Shown here: positions 8,312 to 17,844 of the stretch, piece by piece
Layout of the letters: every line of letters begins with the position of its first letter
How positions within the stretch are numbered: position 1 is the stretch's first letter
Assembly: GCF_902506495.1 (NCBI RefSeq)
Contig: NZ_LR733264.1
Coordinates: 186,001 to 250,000, forward strand
Direction of reading: 5' to 3'
Length of the DNA: 64,000 nt
Source of the DNA: Pseudomonas sp. 8O
Lineage (GTDB): Bacteria > Pseudomonadota > Gammaproteobacteria > Pseudomonadales > Pseudomonadaceae
Made by a program: the position numbers and the translations under genes
Notes under the pieces: model-generated
The model's input: the letters and a program-made list of their open reading frames with translations, nothing else
What the model was told of the DNA's origin: nothing
Database searches by the model: none

Positions 8312-9024
8312 GTCCCGATTGGCAGGGTGCCTGGCAGGCGCTGACCCATCACCCGTTGTTCGGCATCGGCATCACCCTGGGCGCTTATCAACTGGCCATG
8401 GCCGCCTACGAGCGCACCCGCTGGGTATTTCTGCAGCCGGTGCTGGTATCGATGCTCACGGTGATCGGCATTCTGTTGTTGTGCGGTCTGAGTTTCGCCG
8501 AGTACCGGGGCAGCGTCGCGGCGCTGACGCTGTTGCTTGGCCCGGCCACCGTGGCCCTGGCGGTGCCGCTGTATCTCAATCTGCGGCGGATTCGCCAGCT
8601 GTTCTGGCCGATCATCCTGACCTTGCTGGTCGCAGGCACCTTCGCCACCGTGCTTGGAGCGGGGCTGGCCTGGCTGTTCGGCGCCGAGCGACTGATGCTG
8701 ATGAGCATGGCGCCCAAGTCGGTGACCTCGCCTATCGCCATGCTGGTGGCCGATCAGATTGGCGGTATCGCGGCGCTGGCGGCGGTGTTCGTGATGATCA
8801 CCGGGGTCATCGGCGCCATAGTCGGGCCGTCCATTCTACGTCTGTGCAGGGTTCATCATCCGGCCGCGCAGGGCATGGCGCTGGGTATCACCGCGCACGC
8901 CGTGGGTACGGCGCGAGCGCTGCAGGAGAGCGACGAATGTGGTGCTTTCGCGGCTTTGGCGATGAGCCTGATGGGGGTGATTACCGCCGTGCTGTTGCCT
9001 CTGGCGATTGCTCTGCTGCTGTGA
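8308..9024 (+). CDS. lrgB: LrgB/CidB family membrane protein
   Basis: A 238-residue polytopic membrane protein. The conserved LrgB core is present: APKSVTSPIAMLVADQIGG, and GITAHAVGTARALQESDECG near the C-terminus. It is the obligate partner of LrgA/CidA and is encoded immediately after it with a four-base overlap. It probably acts in the inner membrane in control of autolysis or metabolite export. The sequence is of normal family length and shows no defect. Confidence 0.92.
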   Translation: MSPDWQGAWQALTHHPLFGIGITLGAYQLAMAAYERTRWVFLQPVLVSMLTVIGILLLCGLSFAEYRGSVAALTLLLGPATVALAVPLYLNLRRIRQLFWPIILTLLVAGTFATVLGAGLAWLFGAERLMLMSMAPKSVTSPIAMLVADQIGGIAALAAVFVMITGVIGAIVGPSILRLCRVHHPAAQGMALGITAHAVGTARALQESDECGAFAALAMSLMGVITAVLLPLAIALLL

Positions 9025-9085
9025 GAGCCTGCCAGGCGATCACTGATGCCCTGGCACCACTGCATTGATAACAGGCTGTGAAACC

Positions 9086-9670
9086 ATGAATCTGCCGCTG
9101 TTCCCTCTCAATACCGTACTGTTTCCCGGCTGCGTGCTCGACCTGCAGATATTCGAGGCGCGCTATCTGGACATGATCAGCCGCTGCATGAAACAGGGCA
9201 GTGGCTTCGGTGTGGTGTGCATCGTCGAGGGGGATGAAGTCGGCGAAGCCGCCAGTAGTTTCTCCGCTATTGGCTGCGAGGCATTGGTGCGCGACTTTCA
9301 GCAGCGCACCAATGGTCTGCTGGGGATTCGTGTCGAAGGCGGGCGGCGTTTTCATGTCGAGCGAGCTCAGGTCATGCCTGACCAACTGACCGTCGCCGAG
9401 GTGCAGTGGCTGGAGGAGCAGGCAAACAGCCCGCTGCAGGCCGAGCATGCCGATCTGGCCGCCCTGCACGCTGCCCTGGCCGAGCATCCGCTGGTGGCTG
9501 GCCTGGGCATGACGAGCGTGGTCGCCGGGCAGCAGCAGTTGGCCAATCAGCTGGCCTATCTGCTGCCACTGGAGCCGGCGCAGAAACTGCAGTTACTTCA
9601 ACTCGATGACCCGGCCCTGCGCCTGGAACAACTGCACGCCATGCTGGAAATGCTCCAGGGCAATGCCTGA
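9086..9670 (+). CDS. Stand-alone Lon substrate-binding (LAN) domain protein
   Basis: 194 residues from the ATG at 9086 (an upstream in-frame start at 9065 adds seven unlikely residues). The opening LPLFPLNTVLFPGCVLDLQI, then FEARYLDMI, is the N-terminal domain of Lon protease (PF02190). The AAA and Ser-Lys protease domains are absent, so it is not a protease. Such proteins are widespread and not well characterised; a role in substrate or partner binding is inferred from Lon. The next gene is convergent and its stop is 10 bp away. Confidence 0.88.
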   Translation: MNLPLFPLNTVLFPGCVLDLQIFEARYLDMISRCMKQGSGFGVVCIVEGDEVGEAASSFSAIGCEALVRDFQQRTNGLLGIRVEGGRRFHVERAQVMPDQLTVAEVQWLEEQANSPLQAEHADLAALHAALAEHPLVAGLGMTSVVAGQQQLANQLAYLLPLEPAQKLQLLQLDDPALRLEQLHAMLEMLQGNA

Positions 9671-9679
9671 AGCGACGCG

Positions 9680-10996
9680 TCAGTAGGAATAACGCAGCAG
9701 CGCGGTGGACAGCTGCCAGGTCGCCATGGCGCCCAGTACCGCGAGACAGGCCGGCAGGACGATCCACCACAGGCGCGCCGGTAGCGCCGGCAGCGTTTCC
9801 TGGCGCTGACACAGCGCCAGGCTAAGGCCGCAGACGGCTGAAGCCAGCAGGGCGCCGGCGATGATGTCGCTGGGCCAGTGCACGCCAAGGTAGACCCGCG
9901 ACAAAGCGATCGCCAGAGCCGGCAGGCATGCCACTACCAGCCAGGCCAGGCGCAGTCGCGCCGATTGACCGCGGCCGGCCAGCACTCCCAGCACCAGGAA
10001 GAAGGCAAAGGCTGCCGAGCTATGGCCGCTGGGAAAGCTGAACGTGGTCAGTGGCTCACTCAATACGTCGGGGCGCGCCCGGGCAAAACCATGCTTGAGG
10101 GTGGTGTTGCCCAGGGCTGTGATCAGTAGCGTCGAACCGGCGAACAGCAGGTGATGCCAGCGGCGAGCCAGCAGCAATAAGGTGCACAGCACCGCTGCTG
10201 CTACAAGCTGGATATGGAAGTCGCCTAGTCGTGTGATGGTGCCGATCCAGCGATCGAGATGTGCCTGGCGTTGTTCCTGGACCAGCGTCATCAGGCCTTG
10301 ATCCAGTGCATCGAGATGCGGCCAGCCAATGACGATGGCTATCAACAGCAACAGGCTGAGGCCGCCGCCCAACAGGCTGGCGCGCGGTTTTTCCGCCAGG
10401 CTGGCCTGAATGGTCAGCAGCAGGATCAAGCCAATACCGGCCAGCAGCACCGCTGCTTCGGTCCAGAAGCCTTCCGCCATTGGCAGGCGCAGGGCGGCAC
10501 CGGTCGCCCAGCCCGGCAACAGGTAAGCCACCGCCCAGCCGGCTGCCGCCACCAGGCTGACCAGAATGAAGCGCAGCAGTGGCATGTTCAGCATGCCGGC
10601 TACCAGCGGCAGCATGGGGCGCAGCGGGCCGATGAAGCGACCGACCAGCAGACTGGCCACGCCGTAATGGCGGAAATAGAGCTCGGCGCGCAGGAGCCAC
10701 TGCGGGTGGTGACGCAACACCGGCAGGCGGCCGATGTTGTGCTTGAAGCGTCTGCCCAGCGAATAGGAAATCATGTCGCCACACAGCGCTCCGGCGTAGG
10801 CCAGCAGCAACGTCTGCCACAGCGTCAGTATGCCGCTGCCGGCCAGCAGGGCGACGCTGAACAGCAGCACCACGCCGGGCAGCAGAATACCCACCAGTGC
10901 CAGGCACTCGAGCAGAGCGATAAGGAAGATTGCCAGGCCCAGCCATTGCGGGTTGCCACTCAACCAGGTGGTCAGGTTGTCCAGCCAGGCGCTCAT
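9680..10996 (-). CDS. DedA-PAP2 fusion: membrane transporter domain plus lipid phosphatase
   Basis: 438 residues. The N-terminal half (about 1-200) is a DedA/SNARE-associated domain with the characteristic GDMISYSLGRR and GRFIGPLRPMLPLVAG. The C-terminal half (about 235-420) is a PAP2 phosphatase with all three motifs: KHGFARARP, PSGHSSAAF, and SRVYLGVHWPSDI. DedA proteins are linked to undecaprenyl-phosphate translocation, and PAP2 enzymes can dephosphorylate undecaprenyl pyrophosphate or other lipids. The fusion is consistent with coupled lipid-carrier recycling, which is inference. Its start overlaps the stop of the glycosylase gene by four bases. Confidence 0.92.
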   Translation of the reverse strand: MSAWLDNLTTWLSGNPQWLGLAIFLIALLECLALVGILLPGVVLLFSVALLAGSGILTLWQTLLLAYAGALCGDMISYSLGRRFKHNIGRLPVLRHHPQWLLRAELYFRHYGVASLLVGRFIGPLRPMLPLVAGMLNMPLLRFILVSLVAAAGWAVAYLLPGWATGAALRLPMAEGFWTEAAVLLAGIGLILLLTIQASLAEKPRASLLGGGLSLLLLIAIVIGWPHLDALDQGLMTLVQEQRQAHLDRWIGTITRLGDFHIQLVAAAVLCTLLLLARRWHHLLFAGSTLLITALGNTTLKHGFARARPDVLSEPLTTFSFPSGHSSAAFAFFLVLGVLAGRGQSARLRLAWLVVACLPALAIALSRVYLGVHWPSDIIAGALLASAVCGLSLALCQRQETLPALPARLWWIVLPACLAVLGAMATWQLSTALLRYSY

Positions 10997-11712
10997 CGTT
11001 CTGCTCCCGAAACGCTCAATAATTGATAATCACGCCCTTCGACCTGCCCACGGCGCAGAGGGTTGCGTGTGCAATGGCGGGCGTAGGCAGCATCAACGAA
11101 ACGGTAGGGCAGATGTTCGTCGCGGCCCTTGGGAATACCCAGTCGTGCGCACTGGATGATCGTATGCGGTCGTTCTCCGACATCCTCGACGAACAGCTGC
11201 TGTGGGTCGAAGCGGCGCGCATCCCAGTCCGGTACTTTCAGGCCCAGCGCCTTGCACAGTAGTGTCTGTCCGGCGCACAGGCGTTCGGGGGCGCGGGGCT
11301 GGCCGAGGCTGCTCGGGTTGTTGCGTTGCATAGCCGCCAGGGCATCGGGGCCGCTGAAGGCATCGACCCAGGGATGCGCGGATTTGATCAGCACCGCGTT
11401 GCCGGGCCCATGGGCACTGAAGTTCAGCGAATCGCCGCCGCGCGCGTAGTACATATAGATGTGCCCGCCATCAGCGAACAGTGCCTTGCGCTTCTCGGTG
11501 TAGCCGAGCGATGCGTGGCTGCCCTTGTCGACCAGGTAATAGGCCTCGGTCTCGATGATCCGCGCGCTCAGCCACAGCGCGCCGACGCGATGGCGGATGA
11601 CCTTGCCGAGCAACTCGCGGGCCAGCAACTGCGCGTCGCGATCGAAGAAGGTATCGGGCAATGGCCTGGCGTCGGGCCAGGGCACACTGAGGGTGGGTTC
11701 GACTGCTGTCAT
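10993..11712 (-). CDS. DNA-3-methyladenine glycosylase (AAG/MPG family)
   Basis: 239 residues from the ATG at 11712 (an alternative lies at 11748). The AAG fold is shown by LARELLGKVIRH, the catalytic Glu in RIIETEAYY, DKGSHASLGYTEKRKALF and GGHIYMYYARGGDSLNF. The enzyme excises alkylated purines in base-excision repair. It is the monofunctional family better known from eukaryotes and some bacteria, distinct from E. coli Tag/AlkA. It is coupled by a four-base overlap to the DedA-PAP2 gene, with no obvious functional link. Confidence 0.92.
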   Translation of the reverse strand: MTAVEPTLSVPWPDARPLPDTFFDRDAQLLARELLGKVIRHRVGALWLSARIIETEAYYLVDKGSHASLGYTEKRKALFADGGHIYMYYARGGDSLNFSAHGPGNAVLIKSAHPWVDAFSGPDALAAMQRNNPSSLGQPRAPERLCAGQTLLCKALGLKVPDWDARRFDPQQLFVEDVGERPHTIIQCARLGIPKGRDEHLPYRFVDAAYARHCTRNPLRRGQVEGRDYQLLSVSGAER

Positions 11713-11916
11713 CTGTCGTATGGGGGCTTGGTCTCGGGCGGCGAGCATAACAACAAGAAGCTTAAAAATGCCTGAACGTTCCTGCTCCCGTCGTGCCCAT
11801 GTCTGCCCCTTGGCGCGTTACACCCGCGACGTCCGGCATTGCCCAGCATTCAGCACCTGGCGGACGAGCTGCCTACCGCTTGCCAGACGCCGCTGGGCGT
11901 GGACTTGCGAGCCCGC

Positions 11917-11922
11917 TATAAT
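11917..11922 (+). promoter_or_regulatory. Probable -10 box for the proA operon
   Basis: A consensus TATAAT 35 bp before the proA ATG. No clear -35 is seen at the usual distance. It would start the long plus-strand operon. Confidence 0.45.
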
Positions 11923-11957
11923 CAGCCCCTTTTTCCAATTGCCAGACCTCCGCCGCC

Positions 11958-13223
11958 ATGACCGAGTCCGTGCACGACTACATGACCCGCCTGGGCCAGG
12001 CCGCCCGCCAGGCCTCGCGGGTGCTCGCCCGCGCCAGCACCGCGCAGAAGAATCGCGCGCTGCAGGCGGCTGCCAACGCCCTCGACGCCGCTCGCACCGA
12101 GCTTGCCGCCGCCAACGAACTGGACTTGGCTGCCGCCCGCGCCAACGGTCTGGAGCCGGCCATGGTCGACCGCCTGGCGCTGACGCCAAAGGTGATCGAC
12201 AGCATGATCGAAGGGCTGCGCCAGGTTGCGACCCTGCCTGACCCGATCGGCGAGATTCAGGGCATGCGCTACCTGCCGTCCGGTATCCAGGTCGGCAAGA
12301 TGCGCGTGCCGCTGGGCGTTATCGGCATCATCTACGAGTCGCGTCCGAACGTGACCATCGATGCGGCCAGCCTGTGCCTGAAGTCCGGCAACGCTACCAT
12401 CCTGCGTGGCGGCTCCGAGGCCATTCATTCCAACCAGGCGATTGCCCGCTGCATCCAGCAGGGGCTGGCCGAGGCCGATTTGCCGGCGGCTGCCGTGCAG
12501 GTGGTGGAAACCACTGACCGCGCTGCCGTCGGTGAGCTGATCACCATGCCCGAATACGTCGACGTCATCGTGCCGCGCGGTGGCAAGGGCCTGATCGAGC
12601 GCATCAGCCGCGACGCCAAGGTGCCGGTGATCAAACATCTGGACGGCGTTTGCCACGTTTACGTCGATGTCGCTGCCGATCTCGACAAGGCCATCCGCGT
12701 CTGCGACAACGCCAAGACCCAGCGCTACTCGCCGTGCAACGCCATGGAAACCCTTCTGGTGCACCAGGCCATCGCCGCGCGCGTGCTGCCGCCGTTGGCC
12801 GCCATCTACCGCGACAAGGGCGTGGAGTTGCGCGGTGATGCCGCCACCCGCCAGCTGCTCGGCAGCGATGTGCTTCAAGCGAGCGAGGACGACTGGTTCG
12901 CCGAGTACAACGCACCGATTCTGGCGATTCGCATCGTCGATTCGCTGGATGCGGCCATCGAGCACATCAACCATTACGGCTCCCAGCACACCGACTCGAT
13001 CATCACCGAGAACTTCAGCGATGCCCGGCGCTTCCTCACCGAGGTGGATTCCGCTTCGGTGATGATCAATGCCTCGACCCGCTTTGCCGATGGTTTCGAG
13101 TACGGCCTGGGCGCGGAGATCGGTATCTCCACTGACAAGCTGCACGCACGCGGCCCGGTTGGCCTGGAGGGCCTGACCAGCGAGAAGTACGTGGTCTTTG
13201 GCGATGGACACATTCGCACATAA
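11958..13223 (+). CDS. proA: Gamma-glutamyl phosphate reductase
   Basis: 421 residues, the normal ProA length. It reduces gamma-glutamyl phosphate to glutamate-5-semialdehyde with NADPH in proline synthesis. Recognisable blocks are [33 protein letters not shown], and [15 protein letters not shown] carrying the catalytic Cys. The C-terminal [13 protein letters not shown] is typical. The next gene, nadD, starts directly after its TAA, as in other Pseudomonas. Confidence 0.97.
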   Translation: MTESVHDYMTRLGQAARQASRVLARASTAQKNRALQAAANALDAARTELAAANELDLAAARANGLEPAMVDRLALTPKVIDSMIEGLRQVATLPDPIGEIQGMRYLPSGIQVGKMRVPLGVIGIIYESRPNVTIDAASLCLKSGNATILRGGSEAIHSNQAIARCIQQGLAEADLPAAAVQVVETTDRAAVGELITMPEYVDVIVPRGGKGLIERISRDAKVPVIKHLDGVCHVYVDVAADLDKAIRVCDNAKTQRYSPCNAMETLLVHQAIAARVLPPLAAIYRDKGVELRGDAATRQLLGSDVLQASEDDWFAEYNAPILAIRIVDSLDAAIEHINHYGSQHTDSIITENFSDARRFLTEVDSASVMINASTRFADGFEYGLGAEIGISTDKLHARGPVGLEGLTSEKYVVFGDGHIRT

Positions 13224-13883
13224 ATGAAACGGATCGGCGCCCGACGCATCGGCCTGCTCGGCGGTACCTTCAACCCGGTGCATATCGGGCATCTGCGTGC
13301 CGCACTGGAAGTGGCCGAGTTCATGGCGCTGGACGAGCTGCGTCTGATTCCCAGCGCCAGACCGCCGCATCGCGACACGCCGCAGGCAACGGCCGAGCAG
13401 CGTCTGGCCATGGTCGAACTGGCGGTGGCTGGCGAGATGCGGCTGACGGTCGATGACCGCGAGCTGCGCCGCGACAAACCGTCGTATACGGTCGACACGC
13501 TGGAGTCGGTGCGCGCCGAGCTGGCGGCGGACGATCAGTTGTTTCTGCTGCTCGGCTGGGACGCTTTCTGCGGCTTGCCGAGCTGGCATCGCTGGCAGGA
13601 GTTGCTCGAGCATTGCCACCTGCTGGTATTGCAACGGCCGGATGCCGACAGCGAGGCGCCCGAGGCGCTGCGCGATCTGCTGGCCGCGCGCAGTGTCAGC
13701 GACCCGCTGAGCCTGCAGGGTGCTGGCGGGCAGATCAGTTTCATCTGGCAGACTCCGCTGGCGATTTCCGCCACGCAGATTCGCCACTTGCTGGCAACCG
13801 ACCGCTCGGCGCGATACCTGCTGCCGGATGCGGTACTGGCCTACATCCAAGCGCACGATCTGTACCGTGCGCCCCATGCTTGA
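13224..13883 (+). CDS. nadD: Nicotinate-nucleotide adenylyltransferase
   Basis: 219 residues. NadD adenylates nicotinate mononucleotide in NAD synthesis. The nucleotidyltransferase signature [18 protein letters not shown] contains the HxGH motif, and the C-terminal [10 protein letters not shown] is the second nucleotide-binding signature. The ATG abuts the proA stop with no spacer, implying coupled translation. The arrangement proA-nadD-rsfS-rlmH is conserved in the genus. Confidence 0.96.
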   Translation: MKRIGARRIGLLGGTFNPVHIGHLRAALEVAEFMALDELRLIPSARPPHRDTPQATAEQRLAMVELAVAGEMRLTVDDRELRRDKPSYTVDTLESVRAELAADDQLFLLLGWDAFCGLPSWHRWQELLEHCHLLVLQRPDADSEAPEALRDLLAARSVSDPLSLQGAGGQISFIWQTPLAISATQIRHLLATDRSARYLLPDAVLAYIQAHDLYRAPHA

Positions 13884-13934
13884 AACGTCGCGCATGTGCG
13901 CTGGCGTCCATTACACGAGGCAAATGAGTCATTT

Positions 13935-14303
13935 ATGAGCAAGCAGAACATGCCCAGCGAAGAGCTGGTCAAGATCGCCGTGGCGGCGCTGGAAGAGATC
14001 AAGGCGACCGACATCACCGTGATCGACGTCAAGGACAAGACCAGCATCACCGACTTCATGGTGATTGCCAGCGGTAGCTCCAGCCGTCAGGTCAAGTCGC
14101 TGGTGGAGAACGTGCTGGAAAAGGTCAAGGAGCAGGGCGTGCGCCCGATCGGCAGCGAAGGTCTGGACAGCGGCGAGTGGGCTCTGCTCGACCTGGGCGA
14201 CATCGTCGTGCACGTGATGCTGCCTACCGCGCGCCAGTTCTATGACCTCGAACGCCTGTGGCAAGGCGCCGAGCAGAGCCGCGCTCAGCACAGCGCCGAG
14301 TAA
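13935..14303 (+). CDS. rsfS: Ribosomal silencing factor RsfS
   Basis: 122 residues from the ATG at 13935; an in-frame start at 13896 would add 13 unconserved residues. RsfS (DUF143) binds L14 on the 50S subunit and blocks subunit joining when nutrients are scarce. The diagnostic stretch is [20 protein letters not shown], followed by [20 protein letters not shown]. It is placed between nadD and rlmH, as usual. Confidence 0.96.
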   Translation: MSKQNMPSEELVKIAVAALEEIKATDITVIDVKDKTSITDFMVIASGSSSRQVKSLVENVLEKVKEQGVRPIGSEGLDSGEWALLDLGDIVVHVMLPTARQFYDLERLWQGAEQSRAQHSAE

Positions 14304-14312
14304 GCGCAAACC

Positions 14313-14780
14313 GTGCGGATCAAACTGATCGCCGTCGGTTCGCGCATGCCGCGCTGGGTCGAGGAGGGCTGGCAGGAGTACGTCAAGCGTCTGCCTGCCG
14401 AATTAACGCTGGAACTGGTGGAAATCCCCCTCAATACCCGCGGCAAGAATGCCGACATCGCCCGCCTGATCCGTCAGGAAGGCGAGGCCATGCTGAGCAA
14501 GGTGCAACCCGGCGAACGTATCGTCACGCTGGAGGTCCATGGCAAGCCATGGAGCACCGAGCAGTTGGCCGCGGAGCTGGATCGCTGGCGTCTTGATGCG
14601 CGCAACGTCAACCTCATGGTCGGCGGCCCGGAAGGGCTGGCGCCGGAGGTCTGCGCGCGTAGCGACCAGCGCTGGTCGCTATCGCCACTGACCCTGCCGC
14701 ATCCGCTGGTGCGTATCCTGCTTGGCGAGCAGATCTACCGAGCCTGGACCGTGCTGTCCGGCCATCCGTACCACAAGTGA
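14313..14780 (+). CDS. rlmH: 23S rRNA pseudouridine-1915 N3-methyltransferase
   Basis: 155 residues, starting with GTG at 14313 ([14 protein letters not shown] follows, as in homologues). RlmH is a SPOUT methyltransferase that methylates pseudouridine 1915 in helix 69. The SAM-binding knot is seen in [14 protein letters not shown] and in the C-terminal [20 protein letters not shown]. Nine bases separate it from rsfS. Confidence 0.96.
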   Translation: MRIKLIAVGSRMPRWVEEGWQEYVKRLPAELTLELVEIPLNTRGKNADIARLIRQEGEAMLSKVQPGERIVTLEVHGKPWSTEQLAAELDRWRLDARNVNLMVGGPEGLAPEVCARSDQRWSLSPLTLPHPLVRILLGEQIYRAWTVLSGHPYHK

Positions 14781-14790
14781 TCACCTAGTC

Positions 14791-16683
14791 ATGCCGCAGC
14801 CGATTCGCCTCAAGGATCACGAAAAGGACGCTCGCCTGGTCAAGCGCCGGGTGCTCGTCGGCGGCGCGGTGATCATCCTGCTGACCTGCGTGCTGATCTT
14901 GCGCATGTACTACCTGCAGGTGATTCAGTACGAGCATCACAGCACCCTGGCGGAAAACAACCGCATTCACGTGCAACCGTTGCCCCCGACTCGTGGGCTG
15001 ATCTACGACCGCAATGGTGTGATCATCGCTGACAACCGGCCGAGCTTCAGCCTCACCGTGACCCGCGAGCGCGCTGGTGACTGGCGCGGCGTGCTCGATA
15101 CGGTGGTCGAGGTGCTGGAGCTTTCCGAGGAAGAGCGCGCGCTGTTCGAGCGTCGGGTGCGCCAGGGCCGGCGCCCGTTCGAGCCGGTGCCGATCCTGTT
15201 CGAACTGTCCGAAGAGCAGATCGCTCGCATCGCGGTCAACCAGTTCCGCCTGCCGGGCGTTGAGGTGGCTGCGCAACTGGTGCGGCACTATCCGCAGCAG
15301 GAACACTTCGCTCATTCGGTCGGCTACGTCGGGCGCATCAACGAGCAGGAACTTCAGCGTCTCGATCCGACCGACTACGCGGGCACGCACCATATCGGCA
15401 AGACCGGTATCGAGCGTTTCTATGAGGAAGAACTGCACGGGGAAGTCGGCTACGAAGAGGTCGAGACCAACGCCCGTGGTCGCGTGTTGCGTGTGCTCAA
15501 TCGCGTCGATCCGAAGCCGGGCAAGGACATCGTCCTCAGCCTCGACGTGAAGCTGCAGGAGGCTGCGGAGAATGCGCTTGGCGGTCGCAGAGGCGCAGTG
15601 GTAGCCATCGATCCGAACAACGGCGAAGTGCTGGCGATGGTCAGTCAGCCGAGCTTCGACCCAAACCCTTTCGTCACCGGCATCAGCTTCAAGGCCTATG
15701 GCGAGTTGCGAGACTCCATCGACCAGCCTTTATATAACCGGGTATTGCGCGGTCTCTATCCGCCGGGGTCGACCATCAAACCCATGGTCGCCGTGGCGGG
15801 TCTCGATGCGGGTGTGGTCACCCCCACTACTCGGGTGTTCGATCCCGGCTTCTATCAGTTGCCCAATCACAGCCACAAATACCGCAACTGGAACCGTAAC
15901 GGTGACGGCTGGGTCGATCTGAACCTGGCCATTGCGCGCTCCAATGACACCTATTTCTACGATCTGGCGCACAAGATGGGCGTCGACCGCATGCATGACT
16001 ACATGAGTCGTTTCGGCCTCGGGCAGCGCGTGGCACTGGACATGTTCGAGGAAACCGCCGGCCTGATGCCTTCGCGGGACTGGAAGCGGGCGCGTTATCG
16101 CCAGCCGTGGTACCCGGGCGAGACGCTGATTCTTGGCATCGGCCAGGGTTACATGCAGACCACGCCACTGCAGTTGGCGCAGGCCACCGCGCTGATGGCC
16201 ACGCGCGGCAAGTGGATTCGTCCGCACCTGGCCAAGAGCGTTGACGGCCGCCAGCCTGTCGACCCCAACCCGATCCCGGATATCGTCCTGCGCGATCCCA
16301 AGTTCTGGGACTATGGCATCCATGGCATGGAAGAGGTACTGCACGGTGCCCGCGGGACGGCGCGCAAGGTCGGTGATAGCGCCGTCTATCGCATCGCCGG
16401 CAAGAGCGGTACGGCGCAGGTGGTGGCGATCAAGCAGGGCGAGAAGTACGACCGTAACAAGATACAGGAGCGCCATCGTGACCATGCGCTGTTCATTGGC
16501 TTCGCGCCTGCGCAGAAACCGCAGATCGCCGTGGCGGTGATGGTCGAGAACGGTGAGTCAGGCTCTGGCGTTGCTGCACCCGTGGTCAAGCAGGTGATGG
16601 ACGCCTGGCTACTGGATAAGGAGACCGGTCAGCTCAAGGCCGAGTTCGCGTTGCCCACGCCTGCCGAGGTCAGTCAGCGATGA
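14791..16683 (+). CDS. mrdA: Penicillin-binding protein 2 (elongasome transpeptidase)
   Basis: 630 residues from the ATG at 14791. A bitopic inner-membrane transpeptidase that cross-links peptidoglycan during lateral elongation with RodA. One N-terminal membrane segment (VLVGGAVIILLTCVLILRMY) is followed by the pedestal domain and the transpeptidase domain, with active-site motifs GSTIKP (nucleophile Ser), ARSND and GKSGTAQV. The stop overlaps the rodA start (ATGA), which fits equimolar synthesis of the SEDS-bPBP pair. A longer frame from 14722 overlaps rlmH and is unlikely. Confidence 0.97.
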   Translation: MPQPIRLKDHEKDARLVKRRVLVGGAVIILLTCVLILRMYYLQVIQYEHHSTLAENNRIHVQPLPPTRGLIYDRNGVIIADNRPSFSLTVTRERAGDWRGVLDTVVEVLELSEEERALFERRVRQGRRPFEPVPILFELSEEQIARIAVNQFRLPGVEVAAQLVRHYPQQEHFAHSVGYVGRINEQELQRLDPTDYAGTHHIGKTGIERFYEEELHGEVGYEEVETNARGRVLRVLNRVDPKPGKDIVLSLDVKLQEAAENALGGRRGAVVAIDPNNGEVLAMVSQPSFDPNPFVTGISFKAYGELRDSIDQPLYNRVLRGLYPPGSTIKPMVAVAGLDAGVVTPTTRVFDPGFYQLPNHSHKYRNWNRNGDGWVDLNLAIARSNDTYFYDLAHKMGVDRMHDYMSRFGLGQRVALDMFEETAGLMPSRDWKRARYRQPWYPGETLILGIGQGYMQTTPLQLAQATALMATRGKWIRPHLAKSVDGRQPVDPNPIPDIVLRDPKFWDYGIHGMEEVLHGARGTARKVGDSAVYRIAGKSGTAQVVAIKQGEKYDRNKIQERHRDHALFIGFAPAQKPQIAVAVMVENGESGSGVAAPVVKQVMDAWLLDKETGQLKAEFALPTPAEVSQR

Positions 16684-17825
16684 TCAGTAATTTCGACCGT
16701 ACCCTGTCCGATGAGGACGTACTGCGTCGTCGTGCCAGTCTGTTGCAGCGTATGCATATCGATGGCTGGTTGCTGTTGCTGTTGCTGATTCTGGGTGCCG
16801 GCAGCCTGTTCATTCTCTATTCGGCCAGTGGCAAGAATATCGACCTGCTGCTCAGGCAGGCATCGTCCTTCGGCCTCGGCATGGTCGCGGTGATCGTGAT
16901 CGCCCAGTTCGACCCGCGCTTCATGGCGCGCTGGGTACCTCTTGCTTACGTGGCGGGTGTCGCCTTGCTGATGGCGGTGGAGGTGATGGGCCATACGGCG
17001 ATGGGGGCGACACGCTGGATCAATATCCCAGGCGTGATCCGCTTCCAGCCCTCGGAGCTGATGAAAATCATCATGCCGATGACCATTGCCTGGTATCTGT
17101 CACGGCATAACCTGCCGCCACGTTTCAAACATATCGTCGTCAGCCTGACGATGATCGGCATCCCCTTCGTGCTGATCCTGAAACAGCCGGACCTTGGCAC
17201 CTCATTGCTTATTCTCGCCTCGGGAGCCTTCGTGGTGTTCATGGCTGGCCTGCAGTGGCGCTGGATAATCGGTGCCGCCGCTGCCGTTGTGCCGATCGCG
17301 GTGGGTATGTGGTACTTCGTCATGCACGACTATCAGAAGCGGCGCGTGCTGACGTTCCTCAACCCGGAAAGCGATCCGCTGGGGTCGGGCTGGAACATCA
17401 TCCAGTCCAAGGCTGCCATCGGTTCCGGCGGCGTATTGGGCAAGGGCTGGCTGCTGGGTACCCAGTCGCACCTGGATTTTTTGCCGGAAAGCCACACGGA
17501 CTTTATCATTGCCGTGCTCGCGGAGGAGTTCGGCCTGGTCGGCGTCTGTCTGTTGTTGCTGCTGTATCTGCTGTTGCTGGCGCGTGGCCTGGTGATTACC
17601 GCCCAGGCGCAGACGCTGTTCGGCAAGTTGCTGGCAGGGGCGCTGACCATGACCTTCTTTGTCTACGTATTCGTCAACATCGGCATGGTCAGCGGGCTGC
17701 TGCCGGTGGTTGGGGTTCCGCTGCCCTTCATTAGTTATGGCGGAACCCATCTGGTCACGCTGTTGTCAGGCTTCGGGATATTGATGGCGATCCACACTCA
17801 CAGAAAGTGGATCGCTCAGGTTTGA
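16680..17825 (+). CDS. rodA: Rod-shape SEDS glycosyltransferase
   Basis: 381 residues with about ten membrane segments. RodA polymerises lipid II in the elongasome. SEDS hallmarks include GATRWINIPGVIRFQPSELM, KQPDLGTSLLI, LPESHTDFIIAVLAEEFG and PFISYGGTHLVTL. It is coupled to mrdA by a four-base overlap. The catalytic-loop Asp (in KQPDLGTS) is present. Confidence 0.97.
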   Translation: MISNFDRTLSDEDVLRRRASLLQRMHIDGWLLLLLLILGAGSLFILYSASGKNIDLLLRQASSFGLGMVAVIVIAQFDPRFMARWVPLAYVAGVALLMAVEVMGHTAMGATRWINIPGVIRFQPSELMKIIMPMTIAWYLSRHNLPPRFKHIVVSLTMIGIPFVLILKQPDLGTSLLILASGAFVVFMAGLQWRWIIGAAAAVVPIAVGMWYFVMHDYQKRRVLTFLNPESDPLGSGWNIIQSKAAIGSGGVLGKGWLLGTQSHLDFLPESHTDFIIAVLAEEFGLVGVCLLLLLYLLLLARGLVITAQAQTLFGKLLAGALTMTFFVYVFVNIGMVSGLLPVVGVPLPFISYGGTHLVTLLSGFGILMAIHTHRKWIAQV

Positions 17826-17844
17826 TTTTGGGGGTTTTGAGTCA

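Noticed and set aside
11922..13895. A 657-codon minus-strand frame
   Set aside because: Antisense to proA and nadD; low-complexity composition, no family likeness.
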